52,252 bases of DNA from contig NZ_JBHMFD010000004.1 in the NCBI RefSeq assembly GCF_042427575.1, positions 1 through 52,252 on the forward strand. Reading direction: 5' to 3'. This stretch comes from Bergeyella porcorum (GTDB lineage: Bacteria > Bacteroidota > Bacteroidia > Flavobacteriales > Weeksellaceae). A program made the position numbers and the translations under genes. Below are positions 43,288 through 49,970 of this stretch, piece after piece. The notes under the pieces were generated by a model that saw only the letters and a list, made by a program, of their open reading frames with translations, was not told the DNA's origin and ran no database searches. Numbering within the stretch: position 1 is the stretch's first letter; each line of letters begins with the position of its first letter.

Positions 43288-43445
43288 GGGAGTGTTGAGT
43301 TTTGAGTTTTTTTGAAGAAAGAAGAAAGAGAAAAGACTTTCTTAAGAGTTTTAAGTGCTGAGTTTTGAGTGTTGAGTTTTTTGAGAAAAGAGGAAGGAAA
43401 AAAGAACAAAGACTTTTTTCTAACCTCTAACCTCTAACCTCTAAT
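43288..43445. repeat. Modular simple-repeat intergenic block
   Basis: Contains TGTTGAGTTTTGAGTTTTTT, AAGTGCTGAGTTTTGAGTGTTG, purine tracts and CTAACCTCTAACCTCTAACC (43420-43445). Positions 43314-43352 are the exact complement of 24660-24698. It lies between kup and the Fur-like gene, and nothing else was recognised. Confidence 0.75.
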
Positions 43446-43477
43446 GTCCAACTTTCTCAATTGTCCTATTTTTTTAA

Positions 43478-43497
43478 TAAATTTGTCCGTAAATTTG
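43478..43497 (+). promoter_or_regulatory. Two -7 boxes before the Fur-like gene
   Basis: TAAATTTG occurs at 43478-43485 and again at 43490-43497. The second ends 5 nt before the ATG, implying a leaderless transcript, and the first gives a short leader of about 13 nt. No well-spaced -33 element was found for either. Confidence 0.5.
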
Positions 43498-43502
43498 ATT
43501 GA

Positions 43503-43976
43503 ATGAGAAAAAAGCAAACCGATAATAGCATTGAGATTATCAAGGAAGTATTAAAGCAGTATCTTGCAGACAAAGGGTTTCGCAATACACCAGAGCGATA
43601 CACCATCTTGGAAGAAATCTATAAAATGAATCATCACTTTAATGTAGATGACCTCTACCTGCTGATGTTGCAAAAGAAATACCATGTCTCCAAAGCTACC
43701 ATCTACAATACCATCGAGATTTTCCTTGATGCAGGGCTTATCCGCAAACATCAGTTTGGTGAGAAAACTGCCAGCACCTCTTCCTATGAGAAATCGTACT
43801 TTGATAAACAGCACGATCACCTCGTGATTTACAAAGAAGGAACAGATAAAGAGATTGAGGAAATCATTGAGTTTTGCGACCCAAGAATCCAAGGCATTAA
43901 AGAATCCATAGAAGAGGCTTTTGGTGTGGAAATTGATACCCACTCCCTGTATTTTTATGGCACTAAGAAAAAATAA
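43503..43976 (+). CDS. Fur-family transcriptional regulator
   Basis: A 157-residue regulator of the Fur superfamily: an N-terminal winged helix (about 15-90: NTPERYTILEEIY, VSKATIYNTIEIFLDAGLI) and a C-terminal dimerisation domain (QHDHLVIYKEGTDKEIEEIIEF). The CxxC pairs that hold the structural zinc in typical Fur/PerR are absent: only one cysteine (EFCDPRI) remains. The metal sensed cannot be told. It is followed 12 nt later by an OstA/LptA-like gene and probably shares its transcript. Confidence 0.88.
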   Translation: MRKKQTDNSIEIIKEVLKQYLADKGFRNTPERYTILEEIYKMNHHFNVDDLYLLMLQKKYHVSKATIYNTIEIFLDAGLIRKHQFGEKTASTSSYEKSYFDKQHDHLVIYKEGTDKEIEEIIEFCDPRIQGIKESIEEAFGVEIDTHSLYFYGTKKK

Positions 43977-43988
43977 GCCCTCGCTTTA

Positions 43989-45728
43989 ATGAAGAACATT
44001 GTTGTAATCCTATTCCTCTTCCTTGCCAATATCTGCTTGGCTCAGATTGCTACACAGCCCAAAGACCCTTTGGTGAAAGACCCTTTTTTTCAAAAAGCAA
44101 CACCCGCCGAAGCTTCGCAAGGTGAAAAAGTGAAGCTGGTGCATTCTGACCAGTTTGGCGTTCGAGCAGATCAATACAATGGCAATCCCTTTTTCTCGGG
44201 CAATGTACAGTTTACCCATCAAGGCTCGGTGCTCACAGCAGATGAGGTGATTCTGTATCGGGAGCAAAACTTCATTAAAGCCATTGGGAATGTGAAATTG
44301 CAAAATGCCGATGGCTCTGTCATCACCGCCCAAGAGATGGAATATGATGGCAACACCCAGCGGGGTATCGCCAGAGGAAAGGTGAATCTATCGGACCCGA
44401 TGCAAACCATCAAAACCGAAACGCTCTACTATGATAGATTGTCTAACAAGGCGTACTTTAATACAGGAGGCACCATCGTAAGAGAGGGCAATGTTATCTA
44501 TACCCAATCGGGCACTTACAACCTTGCCAGCCGCATCATAGACCTATCTGGAAATGTGAAGATAGACAATTCGGATTACATTGTAGAAGGGGCTAATATC
44601 ATTCAAAATCAAAACACCAATACCGCTACTTTTACGGGAGCTACTACCATTACCAATAGAGCCAACCCAGCCAATCGGGTTTATACCGAAAATGGCTCTT
44701 ATAATATGAATACCAAAGAAGTTTGGCTCAATAAAAACTCCATCATCTATTACAATGGTAAGACCTTGAAGGGGGATAAAATGTACTATAACCAACTCTC
44801 AGGATTTGGAAAATCCGAAGGCAATGTTACTCTGAACGACCCGAAGGAAAACCGCTACATCAAAGGTGGCTACGGTGAAATTTTTGAAAAGAAAGACTCT
44901 GCAATGATTACCCAAAAGCCTTATGCAGTGAAAATTTTAGAAAAAGATTCCATCTACTTTGCCGCAGAGAACATCTTGGCGTTTCAAAAATTAGATTCGT
45001 CAATGCAGAAGAAAAGCTATCTAAGAGCCTTCCGAAAAGGACGATTGTTCAAAAGCAACGCTCAGGCAAGAGCCGATTCCATCAGCTTTAATGAAACCGA
45101 TGGCATCTTGCATCTGGATGGCAAACCCTACCTATGGAGTGGAGAAAAACAAGTAACGGGCGAGAGGATAAAAGCCTATTTTGATACTCAAAAGGAAAAT
45201 ATAGACTCTCTGAAAGTCTTAGAAAACGCCTTTGCCATCAGCAAAGTAGATTCTTTAAATACCAAAGATGAGTTTCACCAAGTGAAAGGCAGGGTGATGA
45301 CGGTATATTATGAGAATAACGAAATCCGTCTGGCTCAGGCATTGGGCAACGCTCAGGCAATTACCTATGCCGATTCGGAGGATGCTAAAACCAAAGAATT
45401 GGAACGGTTTGGCGTAGTGCTTTCCACCTGTGGCACCATAGAGGCCGAGTTTGTAGACAGAAGAGCCCATATCATCTCTTGTAATATTGGGGCTAAATCT
45501 CAGACATATCCAATGTCTAAAATCTCCAAAGCCCAAAGGTTTTTCCCAGATTTTAATTGGAACACCAAAGACAGACCTAGAAAATGGCAAGACATCTTTG
45601 AAGAAACGCCTAATTACCCAGCCACGGTCTATACCTCAGACGATACACTCTACGAAAAAGCCCAAAAAGCACTAGAAGAAGAGCAAAAGAAAAAACAACC
45701 TAAGACACAAAAAAGAACGAGGAGGTAA
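43989..45728 (+). CDS. OstA/LptA-like LPS transport protein
   Basis: A 579-residue exported protein with signal peptide ending CLAQ. The N-terminal half contains LptA/OstA-type beta-jellyroll repeats (FFSGNVQFTHQGSVLTADEV, YREQNFIKAIGNVKLQNADG, YDGNTQRGIARGKV, and more), the fold that forms the periplasmic bridge for lipopolysaccharide. The middle and C-terminal parts continue with similar strands and a Lys-rich tail. It is much longer than E. coli LptA (about 185 residues), as is usual for the Bacteroidota OstA-like class. Coupling to a Fur-like regulator upstream is notable. Confidence 0.82.
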   Translation: MKNIVVILFLFLANICLAQIATQPKDPLVKDPFFQKATPAEASQGEKVKLVHSDQFGVRADQYNGNPFFSGNVQFTHQGSVLTADEVILYREQNFIKAIGNVKLQNADGSVITAQEMEYDGNTQRGIARGKVNLSDPMQTIKTETLYYDRLSNKAYFNTGGTIVREGNVIYTQSGTYNLASRIIDLSGNVKIDNSDYIVEGANIIQNQNTNTATFTGATTITNRANPANRVYTENGSYNMNTKEVWLNKNSIIYYNGKTLKGDKMYYNQLSGFGKSEGNVTLNDPKENRYIKGGYGEIFEKKDSAMITQKPYAVKILEKDSIYFAAENILAFQKLDSSMQKKSYLRAFRKGRLFKSNAQARADSISFNETDGILHLDGKPYLWSGEKQVTGERIKAYFDTQKENIDSLKVLENAFAISKVDSLNTKDEFHQVKGRVMTVYYENNEIRLAQALGNAQAITYADSEDAKTKELERFGVVLSTCGTIEAEFVDRRAHIISCNIGAKSQTYPMSKISKAQRFFPDFNWNTKDRPRKWQDIFEETPNYPATVYTSDDTLYEKAQKALEEEQKKKQPKTQKRTRR

Positions 45729-45823
45729 ATTTGAGAGATTGAAAAACACCTCTGTAATGAAAATTTTATTATCTTTATCGCATCACTTTTTTTTGATAAA
45801 ATAATGCTTTTGCCTTTTATAAA

Positions 45824-45855
45824 TTTGCATAAATCTTTGATTTTCCGTATCTTTG
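45824..45855 (+). promoter_or_regulatory. Consensus promoter upstream of the 46092 gene
   Basis: TTTG (45824-45827), 20-nt spacer, TATCTTTG (45848-45855): a full match to the Bacteroidota promoter pattern. Confidence 0.7.
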
Positions 45856-45865
45856 AGATGCGAAA

Positions 45866-45918
45866 GCGTTCAGCGTTCAGCGTTCAGCGTTCAGCGTTCA
45901 GCGTTCAGCGTTCAGCGT
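45866..45918 (+). repeat. 7-bp microsatellite GCGTTCA, seven copies
   Basis: Seven perfect GCGTTCA units (45866-45914) plus a partial GCGT. The tract begins 11 nt after the -7 box, so it lies at the very start of the transcript. Copy-number change would alter the 5' leader. Confidence 0.95.
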
Positions 45919-45952
45919 AAAATTTAGGTTAAATTTCTTTTATAGAATAATG

Positions 45953-46045
45953 AAAAAATCCATTTCGGAGATGAAAAGTCTTCGGAGTGGATTTTTTATG
46001 TTTATCCCCCTCGTCTCTGCGAGGCTCTCCTTTTGTAGAGAGGGG
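45953..46045 (+). terminator. Hairpins in the leader of the 46092 gene
   Basis: AAAAAATCCA (45953-45962) pairs with TGGATTTTTT (45988-45997), 25-nt loop, ending in T6: terminator-like. A second stem-rich segment at about 46006-46045 has CTCTC/GAGAG and CCCCTC/GAGGGG pairings. Together with the upstream promoter this could terminate a short transcript or act as an attenuator. Confidence 0.5.
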
Positions 46046-46091
46046 AAATCTTAAACTTCAAATGTCAAATTAACTTTTAATTTTATAAAAA

Positions 46092-46595
46092 ATGAGCATT
46101 AGTAATCTAAACAACAGTCATCTAAGTGATGAACAAATCAAGGCAATCAGCGATGCTTTGGCACAATTAGAAACGGCTATGCAGAGCCTATCCATCAACC
46201 TAACTCCAGAAGACCGCAACAAATACGGCAGGGTAAATGAGCAGAACAAGCTTTTTGTGAATAAAGTTTATGATTTTGCAAAAAGTAGAGAGGGGTTACG
46301 CTCACCAGATGTGGATTGGGCAGAGTTTTTTAAGGATTATGAAGACCGTAATTTCTACGAAACGGTGATGTCTCGCCTTGATGACCTGCAACTGAAACTC
46401 AAAAATCATAAAATTTTGGGTGATTATGATAATTACCAAGATGCTTTGGCAGATTATGCCTTTGCAACTTATAAAGCAGGGACTAAATCGGTTGGTTTTG
46501 AGGAAAAATACCGAGAGCTGAAGCAGTTTTTTGTAAAATCTAACAAGAAACAAGCTCCGAATGGTGAAAATCAGGCATCGGAGGGCGAAAAATAG
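46092..46595 (+). CDS. Conserved hypothetical protein, 167 residues
   Basis: A cytoplasmic, mostly helical, acidic protein without signal or membrane segments. Features: SDEQIKAISDALAQLETAMQ near the start, LTPEDRNKYGRVNEQNKLFV in the middle, and a KSNKKQAPNGENQASEGEK hydrophilic tail. It looks like a small conserved protein family of flavobacteria with no known function. The long leader (promoter, 7-bp repeats, hairpins) is the unusual part of this locus. Confidence 0.7.
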   Translation: MSISNLNNSHLSDEQIKAISDALAQLETAMQSLSINLTPEDRNKYGRVNEQNKLFVNKVYDFAKSREGLRSPDVDWAEFFKDYEDRNFYETVMSRLDDLQLKLKNHKILGDYDNYQDALADYAFATYKAGTKSVGFEEKYRELKQFFVKSNKKQAPNGENQASEGEK

Positions 46596-46618
46596 CCTTG
46601 CGACTACGCTGAGCGAGG

Positions 46619-46748
46619 TTCGGAGGTGGGCAAAGTGTGGTTGGAAGTACAAAAATCGACCGCCAGACCACGATGAAGCCACCAACGGAGCACACTTTAC
46701 CCACCTCCGAAGCACGATTTTCGAGGTTGGGAGGTGGCTTTAGCCACC
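46619..46748. repeat. Nested inverted repeats in a G-rich gap
   Basis: Outer pair 46619-46639 and 46691-46711 are complementary at 20 of 21 positions (cores GGAGGTGGG and CCCACCTCC). A second palindrome GGTGGCT-TT-AGCCACC lies at 46733-46748, and AAGCCACC at 46677-46684 can also pair with it. The surrounding 46600-46800 stretch is much richer in G than its neighbours. No target duplication was found. The remainder of the 307-bp gap holds only a -7-like box TAGATTTG (46871-46878). Confidence 0.7.
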
Positions 46749-46902
46749 AACGGAGGATGCAGGGCGAGGTAAAAAGATGGCTGGGGCGTAGTAGCGAGGA
46801 GGAAAAAGTGTAGTCTTTATCATTAAAGTAAAAAAAACTTTAAAGGACATATTTTGGCGTAGTTGAGATTTAGATTTGCAGAAAAATAAAAATTTATAAG
46901 AA

Positions 46903-47328
46903 ATGGATTTACTAAAAGCATTCTCAGAAATTAGTTATTGGAATGAAGAATTTTATTCTGATGATAAATTGAACATTGAAAGGAGGTTAGCAAGATTTAA
47001 GAACGACCTAGAAGTTATTTCAGTAGAGTTAGAAATTACAGAAATGGAAGCGTTTTTTCTTACAGCAATTTTTGCATTACAAGTAGAAGAAAGTGATAAT
47101 ATACTATTCCCTGATGTTGTAGAAAAATTAAGATTTCCTAAAATAGAAGCATTAAGATATTACAAAGCTATAGAAGGACTTGAGCAAAAAGGCTGGATAA
47201 CCAAAATAGTTCACGATGAGGAAAGTATTGAAAATGTGAGGTATCATAAAAAGATTTCTGTAATTCCATATTTCAACGAAGAATATAAATTGACTAAAAA
47301 AGCAATAGATAAAATCATTAAAAAATAA
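46903..47328 (+). CDS. Unknown protein, possible winged helix; first gene of a four-gene operon
   Basis: A 141-residue cytoplasmic protein, helical and acidic. The segment LEITEMEAFFLTAIFALQVE ... FPDVVEKLRFPKIEALRYYKAIEGLEQKGWITK (about residues 44-102) reads like a winged helix, of the kind found at the N-terminus of some Bacteroidota AAA ATPases. No ATPase domain is present here. It starts a compact plus-strand operon with gaps of 7, 1 and 7 nt. It could regulate or nucleate the system. Function unknown. Confidence 0.6.
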   Translation: MDLLKAFSEISYWNEEFYSDDKLNIERRLARFKNDLEVISVELEITEMEAFFLTAIFALQVEESDNILFPDVVEKLRFPKIEALRYYKAIEGLEQKGWITKIVHDEESIENVRYHKKISVIPYFNEEYKLTKKAIDKIIKK

Positions 47329-47335
47329 TAATATT

Positions 47336-47650
47336 ATGGCAATTTCAAATGTGGTAAAAAATGGGCAGTATTATGAATTATACGATGCCTCGGGTAAAAA
47401 ATCTAAATCCATTCATTCTAATACAATAGGAGAGTTGATGGGATTTGGCAGTGTGTTTTTTGTGACTAAAAGAGGGAGTTCTTATGAGTTTTATGATGAT
47501 ATGGGAAGGAAGTATAAGAGTGTGAATTGTGTGGCAATGAAAGGAGATTTTATTAGTTTTTCAGGGGAAACTATTGTAATGAAAAACGGTAATTATTTAG
47601 AAACTTACGATAAAAACGGCAAGAAAATTAACTCAAAACAAGCAAGATAA
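47336..47650 (+). CDS. Small repeat protein, 104 residues
   Basis: Three internal repeats of about 33 residues, each with the motif KNGxYYELYDxxGKKxKSI: VKNGQYYELYDASGKKSKS, KRGSSYEFYDDMGRKYKSV and MKNGNYLETYDKNGKKINS. Beta-rich with aromatic residues and no signal peptide. Similar small proteins occur in flavobacterial accessory regions, but no function is known to me. It lies 1 nt before the membrane protein gene, so the two are almost certainly translated together. Confidence 0.65.
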   Translation: MAISNVVKNGQYYELYDASGKKSKSIHSNTIGELMGFGSVFFVTKRGSSYEFYDDMGRKYKSVNCVAMKGDFISFSGETIVMKNGNYLETYDKNGKKINSKQAR

Positions 47651-47651
47651 A

Positions 47652-48665
47652 ATGGAAGGAAAAAATATATTATCAAGTAGGTTATTTGTTGTTCTGCTTA
47701 CACTTTTAGCAATATCTTTAAGTATTTTCATCTTTGGAATGATTTACCAGAATGAACTTCCAAAATTGGTGGAAGAAATCAATAATTCTACTATTGGCGG
47801 TATTTTAACGGCGATTATTACGGTACTTTTACTGCAAGGGCAAACGGCTACGGAGGAAATGAAAGAGCAGAATATGAAAGTTTTTGAGAAGAAATCAGAG
47901 ATTTTCAATGATTTTATGAACAATCTTTGGGGAATTTGGAAGAAAAAGAGTATTTCTATGGATGAGATAGTGGAGATTATTGGGCGAGTGAGCAAGGATA
48001 TTATTCCTTATACGAAGCCTAATACCACCAAAGAAATATTGGGCTACCTTAATGTTATTGCAGATAGTATTGATAAAGAAGATATGCCTGAGAAAATAGA
48101 TGAAAATGTGTTTAATATTATCAATGTTTTGGCAAAGGAAATTGGTTTGGGAGGAGAACTTAATGCAGAAGTGAGGCAGCAGATAGCTTCATTGGAAAGC
48201 AAAGTGATGCCGTTTTTCAATAGACAGAAAAATATCCAAAAGCTAAGTGATTTGGTAAGAAAACATAATATTAGCTCCGAAGTATCAGATAAATTGACTT
48301 TTTTGGCTCAAAAGGAATTTGTAGATGAGGAGGGTATTCTTTGGTGGAGGATAGGAACAGAAGAGGTAGGAATGTGGCTAAGATTTGGTGATACAGGAAA
48401 TAGTGGTACTACTTATATTACTTTCTGGTCTGATTTCAGTCATAGAGAATATACAGATTATAGGTACGCACAGAGAGGGCATTCCAAAGATTGGTTTGTA
48501 GGATATGAAACCTTGAAATTTGACTATAATGATTTGAGAAATGGAAAAGATATTTCAGAAAAAACACTACAAGAGCTATCTATTTCTATTATAGAGTTTT
48601 ATCATAAAGCTAAGATAAAGGGCAAAACCATACAAGAAATTATTAACGAAACAAAAAATCAATAA
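47652..48665 (+). CDS. Membrane-anchored protein of unknown function, 337 residues
   Basis: Two hydrophobic segments near the N-terminus (about 10-30 and 45-62) are followed by a helical, probably coiled-coil segment (QGQTATEEMKEQNMKVFEKK) and a large soluble C-terminal part (about 100-337) with DEEGILWWRIGTEEVGMWLRF and NSGTTYITFWSDFSH. The soluble part should face the cytoplasm. Similar sequences look widespread in accessory regions of Bacteroidota. It could be the membrane or effector component of the four-gene unit. No catalytic motif was recognised. Confidence 0.6.
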   Translation: MEGKNILSSRLFVVLLTLLAISLSIFIFGMIYQNELPKLVEEINNSTIGGILTAIITVLLLQGQTATEEMKEQNMKVFEKKSEIFNDFMNNLWGIWKKKSISMDEIVEIIGRVSKDIIPYTKPNTTKEILGYLNVIADSIDKEDMPEKIDENVFNIINVLAKEIGLGGELNAEVRQQIASLESKVMPFFNRQKNIQKLSDLVRKHNISSEVSDKLTFLAQKEFVDEEGILWWRIGTEEVGMWLRFGDTGNSGTTYITFWSDFSHREYTDYRYAQRGHSKDWFVGYETLKFDYNDLRNGKDISEKTLQELSISIIEFYHKAKIKGKTIQEIINETKNQ

Positions 48666-48672
48666 AAAAACA

Positions 48673-49311
48673 ATGAGTCAATTTAACAATGTAAATTTTG
48701 CTCCTTTTGTAGGAGCTAATTACGAAAAGGGTATCAATGGTAAGAAAATTCTTATTTTGGGCGAGAGCCACTATTGGGGTGAAGAAATCTACGAAAACAC
48801 CTACGAAGATTTGAAAAATGGGGAATATCTAGATTTTACAGATGATGTGATTAACGCCTATATTTCTTATCAAAAAGGAGAGAGAGAGCATAGTCCTTGG
48901 ATGAACTCTTTTACCAAATTTGCTAAAGAATTTTACAATTGGGAAGAGGATAAAGTAGATTTGGTAGAGTTCTGGCAATCAGTGGCGTTTTACAATTATG
49001 TGCAGTTTCCTATTACAGCGGTGAGAACATCTCCTACTCAAGAGGAATTTGAGCAGAGCGAACAAGCATTTTACGAAGTTATAGAAAAATATCAACCTGA
49101 TGTTATTATTGCTTGGAGTTGGAGACTGTGGGGAAATATGCCTTCCACAGGTAGATTTGGGGAGCCTTCTTCCGTAAATAGAGGTAAGGGGATTTATTAT
49201 TATTCAGTAAATGGTAGAGAAGTTCCTATCATTGCAGTAGCACATCCTTCTGCACCTACTTTCTGCTATTCGGCATATCAAGATATTCAAGAATTATTGA
49301 ATTCTAAATAA
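48673..49311 (+). CDS. Uracil-DNA-glycosylase-superfamily-like protein
   Basis: A 212-residue cytoplasmic protein. KILILGESHYWGEE near residue 24 matches the motif A position of UDG-superfamily folds (GEDPY/GESHY type), SVAFYNYVQFP follows as in related families, IIAWSWRLWGN supplies the middle strand, and IIAVAHPSAPTF gives the motif B HPS loop. Fold assignment is likely. Whether it excises bases is not, because the aspartate of classical motif A is replaced. It is the last gene of the operon and is followed by a terminator. UDG-like proteins occur in DNA repair and in some phage-defence systems. Confidence 0.65.
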   Translation: MSQFNNVNFAPFVGANYEKGINGKKILILGESHYWGEEIYENTYEDLKNGEYLDFTDDVINAYISYQKGEREHSPWMNSFTKFAKEFYNWEEDKVDLVEFWQSVAFYNYVQFPITAVRTSPTQEEFEQSEQAFYEVIEKYQPDVIIAWSWRLWGNMPSTGRFGEPSSVNRGKGIYYYSVNGREVPIIAVAHPSAPTFCYSAYQDIQELLNSK

Positions 49312-49316
49312 CAAAT

Positions 49317-49345
49317 AAAAAGCAACCCCATAAAGGTTGCTTTTC
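49317..49345 (+). terminator. Terminator of the four-gene operon
   Basis: AAAAGCAACC pairs with GGTTGCTTTT (49318-49327 / 49335-49344). The same hairpin, 22 of 24 positions identical, recurs after the toxin gene at 49911-49934. The TTG of the next promoter lies inside its right arm. Confidence 0.87.
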
Positions 49346-49357
49346 TCTTAAAATATT

Positions 49358-49365
49358 TACCTTTG
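49358..49365 (+). promoter_or_regulatory. -7 box of the toxin-antitoxin operon
   Basis: TACCTTTG, with TTG at 49337-49339 and an 18-nt spacer. The box ends 8 nt before the antitoxin ATG. Confidence 0.6.
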
Positions 49366-49373
49366 TAAAAAAT

Positions 49374-49631
49374 ATGAGTAAAATGGCTACGCAATTACAA
49401 CACCAGTTTATCACAGACCATAATGGGAAGCCTCTATCTGTGGTTATCCCTATCAATGAGTATAAAGATTTATTGAGCATTGCAGAGAAATACCAAGATA
49501 TAGAGGAGGATGTTCATTTTTCCGAAGAAGAGTTGGAAAGTATAGAAATCTCCCACCAAGAAGCCAAAGAAAGCAAGACCATAAGTAGTAAAGATTTGTT
49601 CCAAAAACTAAGAAACAAATATGGAGGTTAG
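49374..49631 (+). CDS. Type II antitoxin, Phd/RelB-like
   Basis: An 85-residue acidic protein. The N-terminal ATQLQHQFITDHNGKPLSVVIPINEYKDLL is the Phd/YefM/RelB-type DNA-binding and dimerisation region (strand plus PINEY helix). The C-terminal half is acidic and probably disordered, ending SSKDLFQKLRNKYGG, the toxin-binding part. It overlaps the toxin gene by 11 nt, the usual arrangement for coupled translation. It should neutralise the toxin and repress its own promoter. The in-frame Met at 49383 is an alternative start. Confidence 0.85.
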   Translation: MSKMATQLQHQFITDHNGKPLSVVIPINEYKDLLSIAEKYQDIEEDVHFSEEELESIEISHQEAKESKTISSKDLFQKLRNKYGG

Positions 49632-49902
49632 ATGGACAGAAGAAGCATCAAGGCTTTTGGAGAATACATTGGACTATTGGACAGAGCGTAACAAAAGCCC
49701 CAACTATGCCCTCAAAATTCTTGAACAAGTAGAATTAGTAGAAAAATCCATCTCAGAAAACCCTTACTTCTTGGCAAGGTTTATCAAGAAAGTTAAGTTG
49801 TATCAAAGACATTTCTTCAATAGTAAATTTGCTTTGTATTATGATATTCTTGATGAAGAAAATGTGATAATCATTAAACTATTCCGTAGCAACAAGCAAT
49901 AA
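49621..49902 (+). CDS. Type II toxin, ParE/RelE family
   Basis: A 93-residue protein with the ParE/RelE fold pattern: MEVRWTEEASRLLENTLDYW, the helical hairpin with KILEQVELVEKSISENP, and the closing strands FALYYDILDEENVIIIKLFRSNKQ. ParE members poison DNA gyrase and RelE members cut mRNA on the ribosome. The sequence does not decide between them, although the FALYYDILDEENVIII end is more like the ParE side. Overlap with the antitoxin and the flanking terminators show a self-contained module. Confidence 0.87.
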   Translation: MEVRWTEEASRLLENTLDYWTERNKSPNYALKILEQVELVEKSISENPYFLARFIKKVKLYQRHFFNSKFALYYDILDEENVIIIKLFRSNKQ

Positions 49903-49910
49903 CCATTATA

Positions 49911-49937
49911 GGCAACCCCACAAAGGTTGCTTTTTTA
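49911..49937 (+). terminator. Terminator of the toxin-antitoxin operon
   Basis: GCAACC (49912-49917) / GGTTGC (49925-49930) followed by TTTTTT. Near copy of the hairpin at 49317-49345. Confidence 0.87.
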
Positions 49938-49970
49938 GATTAGAACGAGGTATCTCTTAAATTCCATTAG

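Noticed and set aside
46302..46715. A 137-residue minus-strand frame
   Set aside because: It overlaps the 46092 gene and the inverted-repeat patch, with no recognisable protein features.
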